A stretch of 64,000 nucleotides of DNA. Origin: Patescibacteria group bacterium (GTDB lineage: Bacteria; Patescibacteria; Paceibacteria; UBA9973; UBA2103). Each line of letters starts with the position of its first letter. Positions within the stretch are counted from its first letter, which is position 1. The translations under genes were made by a program, and so were the position numbers. Location of the stretch: NCBI GenBank assembly GCA_004322365.1, contig SCTS01000005.1, forward strand, positions 71,153 to 135,152, written 5' to 3'. The notes under the pieces were generated by a model that had not been told where the DNA came from, did no database searches, and worked only from the letters and a program-made list of their open reading frames with translations. Below are positions 7,044-16,465 of the stretch, piece after piece.

Positions 7044-8462
7044 TTACACAACCTGAATACTGCAGGTGTTTGTACTCCCTGTACTACCAAAAGGAAGTCC
7101 GGCAACCAGTATGAAGGTGTCCCCTTTCTTCGCACACTTTTGTGCAAGAAGCATTTGTTTTGCGAGCGCTATTGCATCTTCAAATTGCTTTACCCTACTT
7201 GTGTCCACAACAGGAATGACACTAAAGGAGATATTGAGTTGATGGGCAACAGCGACATGCGGAGTAAGTGCAACAATAGGAAGATGTGGTTTATGTCGAG
7301 CAAGCATGCGGGCAGTACTCCCCGTCTCAGTGAGAGCAACGATTGCCTTAGCACCAAGTAGATGTGCATCGTATGTTGCAGAGAGTGTTGTGACATCAGT
7401 CGCTGTAACTTCACTCATAGGGCGACGCTTTTCCATTGCTTCTCGGTAGAAATCGCTCGTCTCTGCCCGCATTGCAATGCTAGCCATAGTTCGAACAACA
7501 AGCGCGGGATCATCACCTACCGCAGATTCTTGCGAAAGCATCACCGCATCAGTACCGTCAAAGACAGCATTGGCAACATCAGCAACTTCAGCTCTCGTTG
7601 GCACAGGACTCTCCGTCATTGAGTCGAGCATTTGCGTTGCGGTAATAACCGGCTTGCCGAGCTTGCGACACATACGAATCATTCTCTTTTGAAGAAGTGG
7701 CACATCTTCTTTTGGTACTTCCACTGCTAAATCACCACGAGCAATCATAATGCCATCGGTCACTGCGACAATCTCGTCTAAATTATCTATCGCCGCCTGC
7801 GTTTCAATTTTTGCAAAAATAAGAGCCTGACTTTTTTCCTTAACAAGAATTTTACGGAGGTCAGTAATATCTTTTGCGGTTTGAACAAACGAAAGTGCCA
7901 CCATGTCGACATTTTTGGTGAGTCCAAACGCAAGGTCACTTTTGTCTTTTGCGGTCATGGCACCAATAGGAAGCATTGCTCCGGGCACATTCACGCCCCG
8001 GCGACTTCGTATGTGACCACCCGCAACTACCTTTGTGTGAACATCTGTTCCCTCAACCTTCACTACCTTGAGTATGTACTTACCATCTTCAAGCATAATG
8101 TTCATGCCAGCACGAACACAAGAAGGAAGAGACGAGAGACTCACTGAAACAACCTCTTTATTCCCCACTACTTTTCGTGTGGTAATCGTAAACGCATCAC
8201 CTTTCTTAAGTTCAACTGCACCTTCAGAAAAATCACCGATGCGAATTTTAGGACCACAAAGGTCTTGAAGAATGGCAATAGGCTGGCCCGTTGAAGTGGC
8301 AGCACTCCGTGCATTATCTATCCTCTCTCCATGCTCTTGGTGGTCGCCGTGTGAAAAGTTAATGCGAGCAACATTCATTCCTGCATTGATCATGGCCTCA
8401 ATGACTTTCGGGTGAGTACTCGCAGGACCAAGTGTTGCAACGATTTTTGTTTGTTTAGTCAT
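7044..8462 (-). CDS. pyk: pyruvate kinase
   Basis: 472 residues from the ATG at 8462 (MTKQTKIVATLGPAS). It converts phosphoenolpyruvate and ADP to pyruvate and ATP in the last step of glycolysis. Diagnostic segments: KIVATLGPAS, NFSHGDHQEH, IAILQDLCGPKIR, LIFAKIETQAA with the catalytic Lys, IMIARGDLAVEVP, and KPVITATQMLDSM. The C-terminal regulatory domain (about residues 345-470) is present, giving the usual full length. The upstream region holds a 48-bp palindromic repeat about 130 bp before the start. Confidence 0.97.
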   Translation of the reverse strand: MTKQTKIVATLGPASTHPKVIEAMINAGMNVARINFSHGDHQEHGERIDNARSAATSTGQPIAILQDLCGPKIRIGDFSEGAVELKKGDAFTITTRKVVGNKEVVSVSLSSLPSCVRAGMNIMLEDGKYILKVVKVEGTDVHTKVVAGGHIRSRRGVNVPGAMLPIGAMTAKDKSDLAFGLTKNVDMVALSFVQTAKDITDLRKILVKEKSQALIFAKIETQAAIDNLDEIVAVTDGIMIARGDLAVEVPKEDVPLLQKRMIRMCRKLGKPVITATQMLDSMTESPVPTRAEVADVANAVFDGTDAVMLSQESAVGDDPALVVRTMASIAMRAETSDFYREAMEKRRPMSEVTATDVTTLSATYDAHLLGAKAIVALTETGSTARMLARHKPHLPIVALTPHVAVAHQLNISFSVIPVVDTSRVKQFEDAIALAKQMLLAQKCAKKGDTFILVAGLPFGSTGSTNTCSIQVV

Positions 8463-8592
8463 GAAATGATTTTTTTTAATATACAACAAAACAACGTAAC
8501 TATCTATTACTGCATACCATCTAGAAATGTATCCGAAGGTGACATCTTTACTGAACGCGCAACAGACAAAATCACAATTTCCTCTGTATATT

Positions 8593-8640
8593 CCCCTGTA
8601 TAGTATAATCTAACGGTCGTTAGATTATACTATACAGGGG
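8593..8640. repeat. 48-bp palindrome, family P copy 1
   Basis: Two 23-bp arms (CCCCTGTATAGTATAATCTA then ACG; and the mirror) flank a 2-nt centre GT. Each arm contains TATAAT read inward. Two related copies lie at 26611-26650 and 63195-63250. It sits upstream of pyk. Confidence 0.9.
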
Positions 8641-8666
8641 GAAGCGTGTAGTTATCACTGAAAAAT

Positions 8667-8700
8667 AAAAAACCGCCCTCTGTTTGAGGGCGGTTTTTTT
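8667..8700. terminator. strong bidirectional terminator
   Basis: Stem AACCGCCCTC / GAGGGCGGTT with loop TGTTT, flanked by A and T runs. It ends the minus-strand gene that stops at 8751. Confidence 0.9.
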
Positions 8701-8750
8701 CTTATCAGGACTAGTGCTAGTTCGACTTGAGAACGCAGAACGCTTCGTGC

Positions 8751-9323
8751 CTAGTGAGCTGTGTGGCCTGTGTAGGATTTTGCTGCGGACTGGAAATATG
8801 TTTCTCCATTGTCCGACAAATGAGCGACGAATGATTGAGCTTTATCTTTAAGCAATCCATATGTTCCCTTAAGTCCTCCCCAGACGACACCTTGCGCAAC
8901 CGCTAGAGCAAAAGCTCCTGCAATAACTGGTGTCATCAATTGTGCTCCAACTCTTCCCCATGGAGTTTGCCACTCAGAAATCTTTGATACGACACCACCC
9001 ACATACATTTTCTTTGCTTTTTCCATTTCTGAAATTATAGTCGCACCAACGCGAACTAACCAATGAAACGGTGCCAACACAACATCACCAGTTGTACCAA
9101 GCGCGCGTGCAGTACCATTTGAGAATTCATTCATTCCAAAAGATGTCTGCTGAACATTTACTCCGCCAGTTTCTCCTGGTCTATAAACCAAATTTTGAGC
9201 CCTCCTTCCTTCGGAACCAAGATACCGCGGTATTGCAATACTTTCAGCTCGTGCGATAGGAGTCATTCTTCGTCCTCCGTACACCTCGTCATTGGCACTG
9301 TTAAATCTTTCTGGTGTAGACAT
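8751..9323 (-). CDS. hypothetical protein with hydrophobic central segment
   Basis: 190 residues. The N-terminal 70 residues are polar and Arg/Asn-rich without clear fold. About residues 80-100 and 125-150 are amphipathic to hydrophobic (VLAPFHWLVRVGATI; TPVIAGAFALAVAQGVVWGG), suggesting membrane association. The C-terminus is polar. No family recognised and no catalytic pattern. It is followed by a strong terminator and has its own upstream AT-rich region with TATAAT, so it is a single-gene unit. Confidence 0.7.
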   Translation of the reverse strand: MSTPERFNSANDEVYGGRRMTPIARAESIAIPRYLGSEGRRAQNLVYRPGETGGVNVQQTSFGMNEFSNGTARALGTTGDVVLAPFHWLVRVGATIISEMEKAKKMYVGGVVSKISEWQTPWGRVGAQLMTPVIAGAFALAVAQGVVWGGLKGTYGLLKDKAQSFVAHLSDNGETYFQSAAKSYTGHTAH

Positions 9324-9395
9324 AATGATTTTATAAATTATAATTCTGCTTTTTTTGTTAAGGAAGTACTATACTCTCAACGTGTAGCCTGTCAA

Positions 9396-9635
9396 ATGCA
9401 ACCTGAGCATACGCCGTCACTCATAGAAACCTTTCCCGCATTCACATCTAATAAAATAAAAGTACTCCTTAAGTTAAGGTGCTCCGACCTTTTCTTTTCA
9501 AGAAAAACTTATCGCAAAGGACACAAGCCAGCTGCGCACATTATGCACTTTGGGTTATGTGCACATACGCACTTGCAATTACTCTCTGTCTCTACATTTG
9601 TTGATATGTTTTCCATGGATATTATTGTTCCATAA
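9396..9635 (+). CDS. possible 79-aa protein in an otherwise gene-free stretch
   Basis: The 397-bp gap between the flanking minus-strand genes holds one plausible frame on the plus strand (MQPEHTPSLIETFP...). It has a TATACT box 20 nt upstream, a basic middle (RKTYRKGHKP) and a His/Cys cluster (HIMHFGLCAHTH) that could bind metal. No family recognised. The longer version starting at 9195 overlaps the neighbouring gene antisense and is unlikely. The rest of the gap shows nothing else I can name. Confidence 0.3.
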   Translation: MQPEHTPSLIETFPAFTSNKIKVLLKLRCSDLFFSRKTYRKGHKPAAHIMHFGLCAHTHLQLLSVSTFVDMFSMDIIVP

Positions 9636-9720
9636 TTGAACGGAAATGTCAATAGGTTTCGCTTCACCTAGAGACCGTGTTAGTGGCACACAAGTGATGA
9701 AGTAGATCCTTGCTGATATA

Positions 9721-11361
9721 TTAGGAAAAATGTAAGTTCGGCCATTCGTCTTCAAGTTTTGAAACAAGAAAGTCGCCAGATACACGCTCCGGGAAAATAA
9801 CATAGTCAGCTCCCGCTTCTTTAAGGGTCTGCTCTTGGTCAGCATCTACTGTTCGAACTACCACTTGGGCTTTCACTTTTTTGATTTGGCACGCATCAAG
9901 AAGTGCCAAACTATCTCTCATTCCACTCGCGGTCGAAATGATAAGGTGCGCAGTTTCAAGTTGAAGATTTTCAATTATTTCAGGATCACTTATGTCACCA
10001 TAGAGCGTGTGATATCCCTGATCTCTAAGTCGTCGAACCGTGGTTGGATTGTAATCTAGCACAAGCATTTCTATGTTCGCCTTTCTCAAATATTCAATAA
10101 CTGCCTTGCCTACACGGTCTGCACCAATAACAACTACATGCTTTGAAAGCTGAGGAAGAATTGCATCAGGAAGCATGTCAACCGCTTCCCGACTTTGGAA
10201 CCTCGCAACAAAAGGCTTCGTGAATCTATAGATGGACTCCGAATGATTTATAAGTACAGACGAAATCATAATGGAGAGCACCGCGGAGCCCGCAATAACA
10301 GCAAGTGCCGACTCAGAAGCAAAGCCATGCTCAACAGCAAGGAGGACAATGATGAGGGAAAACTCCGACACCTGCGTCATATTTAAAGATGTATGGAAAA
10401 GAGTGCGTTTTCTGAATTTGAAAAAGCTTAATCCAAACAGATACGCAAAAGGCTTCACGGAGAGCGCAAGTATTGTAAATCCAATAATCATCGGCAAGGA
10501 ATCCCTAATACCCACAAGGTTGACTTGGGAGCCGATGTATATGAAGAACAACGCAACAAAAAAATCTCGGATTGGCTTTACTTTAGCTTGAATCTGGATT
10601 TGATATGGGGAAGAAGCAAGCGCAACGCCAGCAAGAAACGCACCAATAACAACAGAGAAACCAGCTAAAACCGCGACTGAAGTAAAAATGAAACACCAAG
10701 TAATCGCCGTTAAAAACAAAAGCTCAATGGATTTTGCAACGCCATTAAATAATGTAGGTAGAATATAGCGAGATATAAGAAATGCGATACCAATCAACCC
10801 AGCTGCTTTGACTGCAAAGAGTGCAAGAGGTATCAGCACCGCTGTACTAAATCCATAGGAAATAATATTTTCCGTAATAGCAACCATTGCAATGATGGCA
10901 ACCAAGTCTTCTATAAGAAGAATGCCTATGGAGAGCTTTCCATAGAGAGACGCTGTATCACGCTTTTCAGAAAGCATCTTCACGATGACAATCGTAGAAG
11001 CAAACGCGAGCGCGATACCTAAGACCCCAGCTTCTATTCCCGAAAAACCAAAAAATGTTGCGAGGGCAAAACCAGCCGCTGAAGAGAGAACAATCTGAAA
11101 AAGAGTTGCAAAAATAATCGGGCGACCCAAAGAGCGAATCTCACTCAAATTGAGCTCCATCCCAATCAAAAACAAAACGAATGCAATACCTATCTCAGGC
11201 AGTGTATGGAGAATCGTTGAACCTGAAAAGCTCAACGCGGACAATGCAACTCCTGCCAAGAGATACGCCATAACCAGAGGTAGTCGAAATCGCATCGCCA
11301 CATACCCAATGACGCAGGCAAGCGAAAGCATAACGGCAAGCTCCACAAAAACACTATCCAT
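9721..11361 (-). CDS. Kef-type (CPA2) cation/proton antiporter with RCK domain
   Basis: 546 residues. The first about 385 residues form roughly 12 hydrophobic helices typical of the Na+/H+ exchanger fold (LPLVMAYLLAGV, IGIAFVLFLIGMELNL, FASTIVIVKMLSE). A cytoplasmic RCK/TrkA-N Rossmann domain follows from about residue 408 (VVVIGADRVGKAVIEYL; LVLDYN; LYGDISDPE). Members export K+ or Na+ in exchange for protons and are gated by nucleotides. The Rossmann GxGxxG is GADRVG here, so the first glycine pair is altered. Single-gene unit with its own -10 box. Ion specificity is not decidable. Confidence 0.93.
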   Translation of the reverse strand: MDSVFVELAVMLSLACVIGYVAMRFRLPLVMAYLLAGVALSALSFSGSTILHTLPEIGIAFVLFLIGMELNLSEIRSLGRPIIFATLFQIVLSSAAGFALATFFGFSGIEAGVLGIALAFASTIVIVKMLSEKRDTASLYGKLSIGILLIEDLVAIIAMVAITENIISYGFSTAVLIPLALFAVKAAGLIGIAFLISRYILPTLFNGVAKSIELLFLTAITWCFIFTSVAVLAGFSVVIGAFLAGVALASSPYQIQIQAKVKPIRDFFVALFFIYIGSQVNLVGIRDSLPMIIGFTILALSVKPFAYLFGLSFFKFRKRTLFHTSLNMTQVSEFSLIIVLLAVEHGFASESALAVIAGSAVLSIMISSVLINHSESIYRFTKPFVARFQSREAVDMLPDAILPQLSKHVVVIGADRVGKAVIEYLRKANIEMLVLDYNPTTVRRLRDQGYHTLYGDISDPEIIENLQLETAHLIISTASGMRDSLALLDACQIKKVKAQVVVRTVDADQEQTLKEAGADYVIFPERVSGDFLVSKLEDEWPNLHFS

Positions 11362-11368
11362 GTAGAGG

Positions 11369-11374
11369 ATTATA
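11369..11374 (-). promoter_or_regulatory. -10 box TATAAT for the antiporter
   Basis: TATAAT on the minus strand ends 7 nt before the ATG at 11361; leaderless arrangement. Confidence 0.65.
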
Positions 11375-11455
11375 CTCTGAACAAGGCTCTATTAATACCT
11401 AAAGGTATGCAAAAGGAGTTTGCATTAACTCATTCGTCATTGGAGCGAACGCAGG

Positions 11456-11581
11456 TTACTTTCTTTTCTTTTTGCTTGTTTTTGCGGCGAGCATCACTTT
11501 CTTTGCCGCAAGGCGTTTTGCAGTTTTGTGAGGACTCTTGTGTTTCTTGAGCGAACTTACGCCATGACTGTTATTTCCCAT
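11456..11581 (-). CDS. 41-aa lysine-rich basic protein
   Basis: The frame MGNNSHGVSSLKKHKSPHKT... ends in TSKKKRK. About one third of residues are Lys or Arg, with Ala in the second half, so it is probably a disordered or helical nucleic-acid-binding peptide. It was found by reading the gap between the antiporter and the large surface-protein gene. Small basic ribosome- or DNA-associated proteins look like this, but I cannot match it to a named ribosomal protein. Confidence 0.55.
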   Translation of the reverse strand: MGNNSHGVSSLKKHKSPHKTAKRLAAKKVMLAAKTSKKKRK

Positions 11582-11636
11582 ATGTATTTTTTATTAGTAA
11601 GTATGCCCCATTGTACTACCTGCGGAGCATTCGAGC

Positions 11637-11671
11637 GAAATGAATCCCGATCTTGTATCGGGATTCATTTC
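11637..11671. terminator. perfect 15-bp hairpin
   Basis: Arms GAAATGAATCCCGAT and its exact complement flank the loop CTTGT. There is no long U tract, so it may be a transcript-end or structural hairpin. Direct copies of CCTGCGGAGCATTCGA lie on either side (about 11620 and 11702). Confidence 0.65.
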
Positions 11672-11756
11672 CGAGGATGCGAACGCAGGCAACCTTAGTT
11701 ACCTGCGGAGCATTCGATAAAAAAGACGAGGTGAGATCAGTCACGATTTTATGCCT

Positions 11757-11772
11757 TGCTCCGCTTGCAAGC
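11757..11772. repeat. 16-bp direct repeat, left copy
   Basis: TGCTCCGCTTGCAAGC here recurs as TGCTCCACTTGCAAGC at 16203-16218 (15 of 16 identical, same orientation). The two copies bracket the large surface-protein gene. Confidence 0.75.
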
Positions 11773-11796
11773 CATATTAGTTGCACATACTCAAGA

Positions 11797-14700
11797 CTAT
11801 CGAGCGGAAGAGGATTGTGACAAAGGCTGAGCTACTAAGTTTTGTATGAAAGCTATCGTTGCGGTGCCAAGTATGCCAGTTCCACGAGTAAGACCAAGAG
11901 GCGCGAGAATATCAGTAGCGTGCGCTTCCTGGAACTTAACTAACGCGTTATAGGTCATTGGACCAAAGTGGTTCGTCTCACTCCCTAATGCACCACTGCC
12001 TCGCGGTGCCAGTATGAAACCTTGCGCGTTGAGAAATTTTTGTAACTGGCGTACATCTTCTCCAATAGAACCAGCACGCAGAGAACGAGTAAATAGTGCC
12101 GTCTGAGAATTTACCGCGACTATATGTTTTTCTGGTGTGCTCGTTGCGACAGTGTTAGAGACGCTGTCGTTGTTTGTGTTCTTTGGAACAGAATACAGAG
12201 GCAGTGTAGGAGCTACTGATCCCTGACAACCACCTTCAGGCAGGCTACTGTTCCATCCTGGTGACATTGGACCAGAACACCAAAGGAGCCCACCACTTGT
12301 ACTAGTGCTCGAACTGCTCGACGATTCGGTCGTACCAAACAAAGCAAAATCTGAAAATGCGGTCGTGCTGCATGTAACTGTTTTAGCTCCCGTGTCGACC
12401 GAACAGTCAGAAAGCGCACTCCATGTGGAACTATCGTAACGGTAGATAAGAAGCGATGTCTCAGTAATTCCAACTACATCGCTCGATGTATAGGAAAGCG
12501 TTACAGTAAGAGCGGTTGAAAATGTAGCGAGTGTCGTCGTCGCATCAGTGAGTGCAACAAGGTTATATACGGTACTTCCTGCACGCGTCTTACCGCTCAC
12601 CGTACCCGCAGAAGCAAAGAAAGACGTGCCGTCTAAAAGATGCGCTTGGAACGTTGCTGAGCTTGATGTTGCAGTGAAGGACGTTGGTACAGTGAGCGTA
12701 AGCCTGCCTTCTGTGAGTGTGCCTCCTGCTGTAGTTGTAATAGTACCCGCGCCAGTCGAAGATACTACCGCCCCTCCAGTGCAACCGATTGTGCGAAATG
12801 TCGCGGCACTACTGGTTGCTGTATTTGATGAAGCGTCGGTGCTCTCAACATTGTAGTAATATCGCGCGCACGCTTTGAGTCCAGTCAACGTTACAGAGTG
12901 GCTCGTTGTGCGTGGTGAGGTGTCCGTCTCTGGCGTCGAAGTTCCATAACTTGAGATAATGCCAAAATTTACTTTTGTTGAAGCAATTTCGTCAGTCGTC
13001 CAAGTAATCGTTGCGGTGGTAGAAGCTGTTGTTGTGGCAACAGCCGAAATAGCTGTGCTCACATTATCTACAGTAAACGAAACGCTAGTCGAAGTTGCGT
13101 AGTTACTTGAAGTATCACGAGCAACCGCAAATGCACTGTGACTAGCACTGGTGGTTGCCGTTGAATCCCACACAATGCCGTACGTTGATGTGGTATCTTC
13201 ACTCCCCTGCAACACTCCGTCAACGTAAAACGATACTCCTGCCACACCAATAGTGTCGGATGCAGTTGCGGTAAGTGAGACGCTCGCACCTGAAACAGTA
13301 GCGCTCGCTGTAGGCGCAGTAAGCGATACAGTGGGCGCCGTCGTATCAACTGTCGCTCCATACTCGTACGCACCAATATCAACCGACGCAACTCGCGCGC
13401 CACCACGCTGGTCGAGCGTTGGTACCGATATTGATCCGTTTGTTCCTCCATATCCGCTGTTAACGGCAATAGAAGAAGCGCTGGTAATGGCAAGTGTCTG
13501 TGTTTTCAAGACACCATTATCTGCAAGAGTAGAATCTAAGCTGAGAGTGCCACTGCCACCATTTGAATTAGTAAACGTGCCATCTCCAGAACCTGATGAT
13601 CCTTGCAAATCGACATAGGTACTGGTAGCTACCGTTATGTTTGAACTTGAGTATTTCCCAAAAATGTTCGCGCCATTGTCAGTATAGGTTCCTGAACTGC
13701 CTTTGTAGATATCGTAGAAAGAACCAGTAAGTGCAACGCCAGACTTATAGTTGCTCGAAATTATATTGTTCTTGAGCTGTACGGTATAGGAAGTATCTGG
13801 ACTAAACCAAAGACCTGCTCCATTTGCCGTCCCGCCGTTTTGAATATCGTTATACGCAATAGTGGAGTTGGTAATGCTACCGCTACCGCTCCTGTATGCC
13901 ACACCACCACCGCCAACAGTGGCAGACGACGCTTGTTGTGTGTTGAATGCAACAGTTGAATTAGTAATGTTCATCGGGCCCGTAGTGGTGGTACCACTCC
14001 ACAATCCACCTCCCTGAGAAACACCCGTGTTGTATGAAATCGTACTGTCGATAACCGTGAGCGAACCACCGTTTGTAGAATCCTGCTGAGCTACGCCACC
14101 ACCATACCCGTTAACATAATTGTTCGTGATGAGCGCTCGCTGTATTGTTGTCGTGCCTTGACTATAGATACCACCACCCGCAGAACTTGAACTCGTGATA
14201 CGTCCATGTCGGATAGTAACATCATTAAACGTAACCACTTTCCCAGTCGATGTCGTGAACACACGTCGATCACCGGTGGTAGAAGCGGTCGCAGACTGAA
14301 TGATGGTACTGCTGGCGCTTTGTCCCTGAATAATCAACTCTTTGCCGATAGTATACCCACTAGTCGCTATGTCCCCTGTCTCTCCTGCATCCGTCCATGT
14401 GAATGTGCCCGTAAGATTGAGCGTGTCACCAGCGCTTGCGGATGTATATCCTTTGTGAAAGCTCGCATACGGGGTACCTGAAGAACCATCTCCCGTCGAA
14501 TCGTTACCGGTCGAGCTGTTTATATAGAGCGTTGTAATAGTATGCGATGCTTGCGTGTTTGGGTTGTTCGACGCAGTCGCAGTCTGATATACCTCTGTTC
14601 CTGAGGTTACGCCGTTATACTCAAATACTTGAACGATATATGTTGTGGCACCAGTGAGCCCTGTCACCGTGACGCTCGAGCCTAGTCCTTCATATATTGC

Positions 14701-16134
14701 GTACCAACCAGACGAACCAATCTGTGTTCCTGAGCCAAAAACTGACGATGCTGTGTATGCAGTGCCATCAACTGGTGACGCCGTACCACTTGATGCAGCT
14801 TTCATAAAAACAACACGGCGCGAACCATTGCCTGCAGTCCAACCCACAGTCATTCCGTAGTATTCAACTGAACTGAACGAGACACCGCTTGCCTGTGTAG
14901 AGGGAGCGCTGATAGTAAGTCCTGTCCCGTTGTACTCAAACGAACCAATATCAGTCGCACCAGAACGCGATGCGCCACGTTGGTCAAGTGTGGGTACGGT
15001 TGACGTTGCACCATTGCTACCGGTTGAACCATTGTTGATAGCAATCGAGCCTACAAGAAGTGCCCACGTAGGAGTTGATGTTGCGTTATCGTTTCTACTT
15101 GCACCAGTATCGAGATTGAGTGAGCCAGTCGTTCCTACACTATACAAAGTATAGACACCATTACCGTCACTGTCCGTCCAATCGCCAGTTCCTGTAAATG
15201 ATGTACCACCCGGTCGACCGATAATGTTGTATCCGTTGTCGGTAATGGTGCCCGAGGATACACGGAGGTCATTATAAGTCGCACCATATGTTGTCGAGGT
15301 ATTGCCGGCAATGAGTGTATTCTTGAGATACACGCCACCAGTCGTCTCCATACCAAGTCCACCACCGCCCGCAGCGGTGTTACCAACAATACTCACATTG
15401 GTAATACTCATCCAGCCACCACGTACATGCACGCCACCACCATTAAGGTAGCCACTCGTCGACGTTTGGCGATTCCCATAGATGGTTGAATTTTCCACAA
15501 CAAAGTAACCGCCCGCAGCGATGTTGTAATCATTCAAAAGACCACCGCCCATGTACGAAACGGTGTTGTTATAGACAGATATGCGCTGTGCGGTCGTTGT
15601 GCCGACGTTGTCGATACCGCCACCACCACCACCCGCAGTATTGTTGTTAATTTCACTGTCCGTGATCGTGAGCGTTCCACTATTAGCAATACCGCCACCG
15701 TAGTAACTGGTCGAAGTAATGCGACCATGCCGAATGTTCAACTTACTCATCGTGACAACAACCCCTGTTGAAATTGTGAATACGCGCCGATCGGCGGTAG
15801 TAGAAGCGCTTGCCGCTTGAATATATGTTTGATCACTCCCTTGACCCTCAAGAGTTAGGTTCTTCCCAAGTGTATACCCAGTTGTCGCCGCGTCCCCTGT
15901 TTCAGTTGCGTCTGTCCAAGTGAGAGTTCCAGTGAGATTGAGTGTATCTCCCGCACTCGCCATTGTGTAACCTTTATGAAAGCTTGCATATGGGGTACCT
16001 GATGAACCATTTCCTGTCGAATCGTTGCCCGTCGAACTATTAATGTAAATCGTTGCCGCAGAAGCGACCGCGGGTACTACTATGCAAAATAAAAAAATTA
16101 CAACAAAAACAACCGTTGCACGGAAGCGACGCAT
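11797..16134 (-). CDS. giant beta-helix surface protein with peptidoglycan-binding domain
   Basis: 1445 residues from the ATG at 16134, chosen because TATACT ends 7 nt upstream and the protein then begins with a signal peptide (MRRFRATVVFVVIFLF, cleavage after VASA). Two homologous right-handed beta-helix blocks follow, each opening with YINSSTGNDSTG and repeating Asn/Thr/Gly-rich coils, with a first block at about residues 27-425 and a second at about 533-910. Then come an Ig-like domain (DTTAPTVSLTAP), an Fn3-like domain, a Ser/Thr linker with two Cys, and a C-terminal peptidoglycan-binding domain (LRAGSIGEDVRQLQKFLN). It is probably wall-anchored; adhesion or polysaccharide binding is inferred. 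Confidence 0.9.
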   Translation of the reverse strand: MRRFRATVVFVVIFLFCIVVPAVASAATIYINSSTGNDSTGNGSSGTPYASFHKGYTMASAGDTLNLTGTLTWTDATETGDAATTGYTLGKNLTLEGQGSDQTYIQAASASTTADRRVFTISTGVVVTMSKLNIRHGRITSTSYYGGGIANSGTLTITDSEINNNTAGGGGGGIDNVGTTTAQRISVYNNTVSYMGGGLLNDYNIAAGGYFVVENSTIYGNRQTSTSGYLNGGGVHVRGGWMSITNVSIVGNTAAGGGGLGMETTGGVYLKNTLIAGNTSTTYGATYNDLRVSSGTITDNGYNIIGRPGGTSFTGTGDWTDSDGNGVYTLYSVGTTGSLNLDTGASRNDNATSTPTWALLVGSIAINNGSTGSNGATSTVPTLDQRGASRSGATDIGSFEYNGTGLTISAPSTQASGVSFSSVEYYGMTVGWTAGNGSRRVVFMKAASSGTASPVDGTAYTASSVFGSGTQIGSSGWYAIYEGLGSSVTVTGLTGATTYIVQVFEYNGVTSGTEVYQTATASNNPNTQASHTITTLYINSSTGNDSTGDGSSGTPYASFHKGYTSASAGDTLNLTGTFTWTDAGETGDIATSGYTIGKELIIQGQSASSTIIQSATASTTGDRRVFTTSTGKVVTFNDVTIRHGRITSSSSAGGGIYSQGTTTIQRALITNNYVNGYGGGVAQQDSTNGGSLTVIDSTISYNTGVSQGGGLWSGTTTTGPMNITNSTVAFNTQQASSATVGGGGVAYRSGSGSITNSTIAYNDIQNGGTANGAGLWFSPDTSYTVQLKNNIISSNYKSGVALTGSFYDIYKGSSGTYTDNGANIFGKYSSSNITVATSTYVDLQGSSGSGDGTFTNSNGGSGTLSLDSTLADNGVLKTQTLAITSASSIAVNSGYGGTNGSISVPTLDQRGGARVASVDIGAYEYGATVDTTAPTVSLTAPTASATVSGASVSLTATASDTIGVAGVSFYVDGVLQGSEDTTSTYGIVWDSTATTSASHSAFAVARDTSSNYATSTSVSFTVDNVSTAISAVATTTASTTATITWTTDEIASTKVNFGIISSYGTSTPETDTSPRTTSHSVTLTGLKACARYYYNVESTDASSNTATSSAATFRTIGCTGGAVVSSTGAGTITTTAGGTLTEGRLTLTVPTSFTATSSSATFQAHLLDGTSFFASAGTVSGKTRAGSTVYNLVALTDATTTLATFSTALTVTLSYTSSDVVGITETSLLIYRYDSSTWSALSDCSVDTGAKTVTCSTTAFSDFALFGTTESSSSSSTSTSGGLLWCSGPMSPGWNSSLPEGGCQGSVAPTLPLYSVPKNTNNDSVSNTVATSTPEKHIVAVNSQTALFTRSLRAGSIGEDVRQLQKFLNAQGFILAPRGSGALGSETNHFGPMTYNALVKFQEAHATDILAPLGLTRGTGILGTATIAFIQNLVAQPLSQSSSAR

Positions 16135-16141
16135 GGGTAAA

Positions 16142-16147
16142 AGTATA
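16142..16147 (-). promoter_or_regulatory. extended -10 box of the giant surface-protein gene
   Basis: TGCTATACT on the minus strand; the hexamer ends 7 nt before the ATG at 16134. This supports the chosen start. Confidence 0.7.
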
Positions 16148-16202
16148 GCAAATTTTAAAAACAAAATTGAGGTATTGAAAGACTTAACAAGAGTGATTCC
16201 GA

Positions 16203-16218
16203 TGCTCCACTTGCAAGC
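16203..16218. repeat. 16-bp direct repeat, right copy
   Basis: TGCTCCACTTGCAAGC, partner of 11757-11772. A weaker relative, TGCTCCGCTCGTAAGC, lies at 16263-16278. Confidence 0.75.
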
Positions 16219-16298
16219 TTTTGTTTTGCTCCACAAAAGCTTCCCTGCAGGTCGAGTCCCGTGCTCCGCTCGTAAGCTCTGTTGTTTGCACAGAGCTT
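16215..16298. repeat. two tandem hairpins
   Basis: First hairpin: AAGCTTTTGT (16215-16224) with ACAAAAGCTT (16233-16242). Second: AAGCTCTGT (16274-16282) with ACAGAGCTT (16290-16298). The two units share flanking words (TGCTCC before, TTCCC after), so they look like diverged copies of one about 58-bp unit. Together with the next entries they fill the 330-bp gap between the surface-protein gene and the tRNA. Confidence 0.6.
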
Positions 16299-16322
16299 CC
16301 CCGCTGTCGCATCAAAGAAAAA

Positions 16323-16402
16323 GCGGGTAGGACTCGCCTCTCGCACTCCTGTGCTCGAAACCTTCACTCCTTCACAGTCGTTGCGGCCCGCGGTTCGAGT
16401 CC
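16323..16402. repeat. tRNA T-arm-like fragments
   Basis: GCGGGTAGGACTCG at 16323-16336 is a 14-base exact copy of the tRNA-Asn 3' region at 16470-16483, in the same orientation. GGTTCGAGTCC at 16392-16402 is a T-loop-like sequence in the opposite orientation. Neither is part of a full tRNA cloverleaf. Confidence 0.5.
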
Positions 16403-16422
16403 GTACGCGCGCGGGTACGTAT

Positions 16423-16462
16423 GATTATAAAATCCCCTCTATATAGAGGGGATTTTATAATC
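16423..16462. terminator. perfect palindromic terminator after tRNA-Asn
   Basis: An 18-bp stem (ATAAAATCCCCTCT and complement) with loop ATAT lies 3 bp beyond the tRNA 3' end. Its T-rich flank fits intrinsic termination in the tRNA direction. Confidence 0.85.
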
Positions 16463-16465
16463 AAG

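Noticed and set aside
16237..16421. A second tRNA gene near the giant surface-protein gene
   Set aside because: T-loop-like sequences exist on both strands, but no acceptor stem, D arm or anticodon arm could be assembled.
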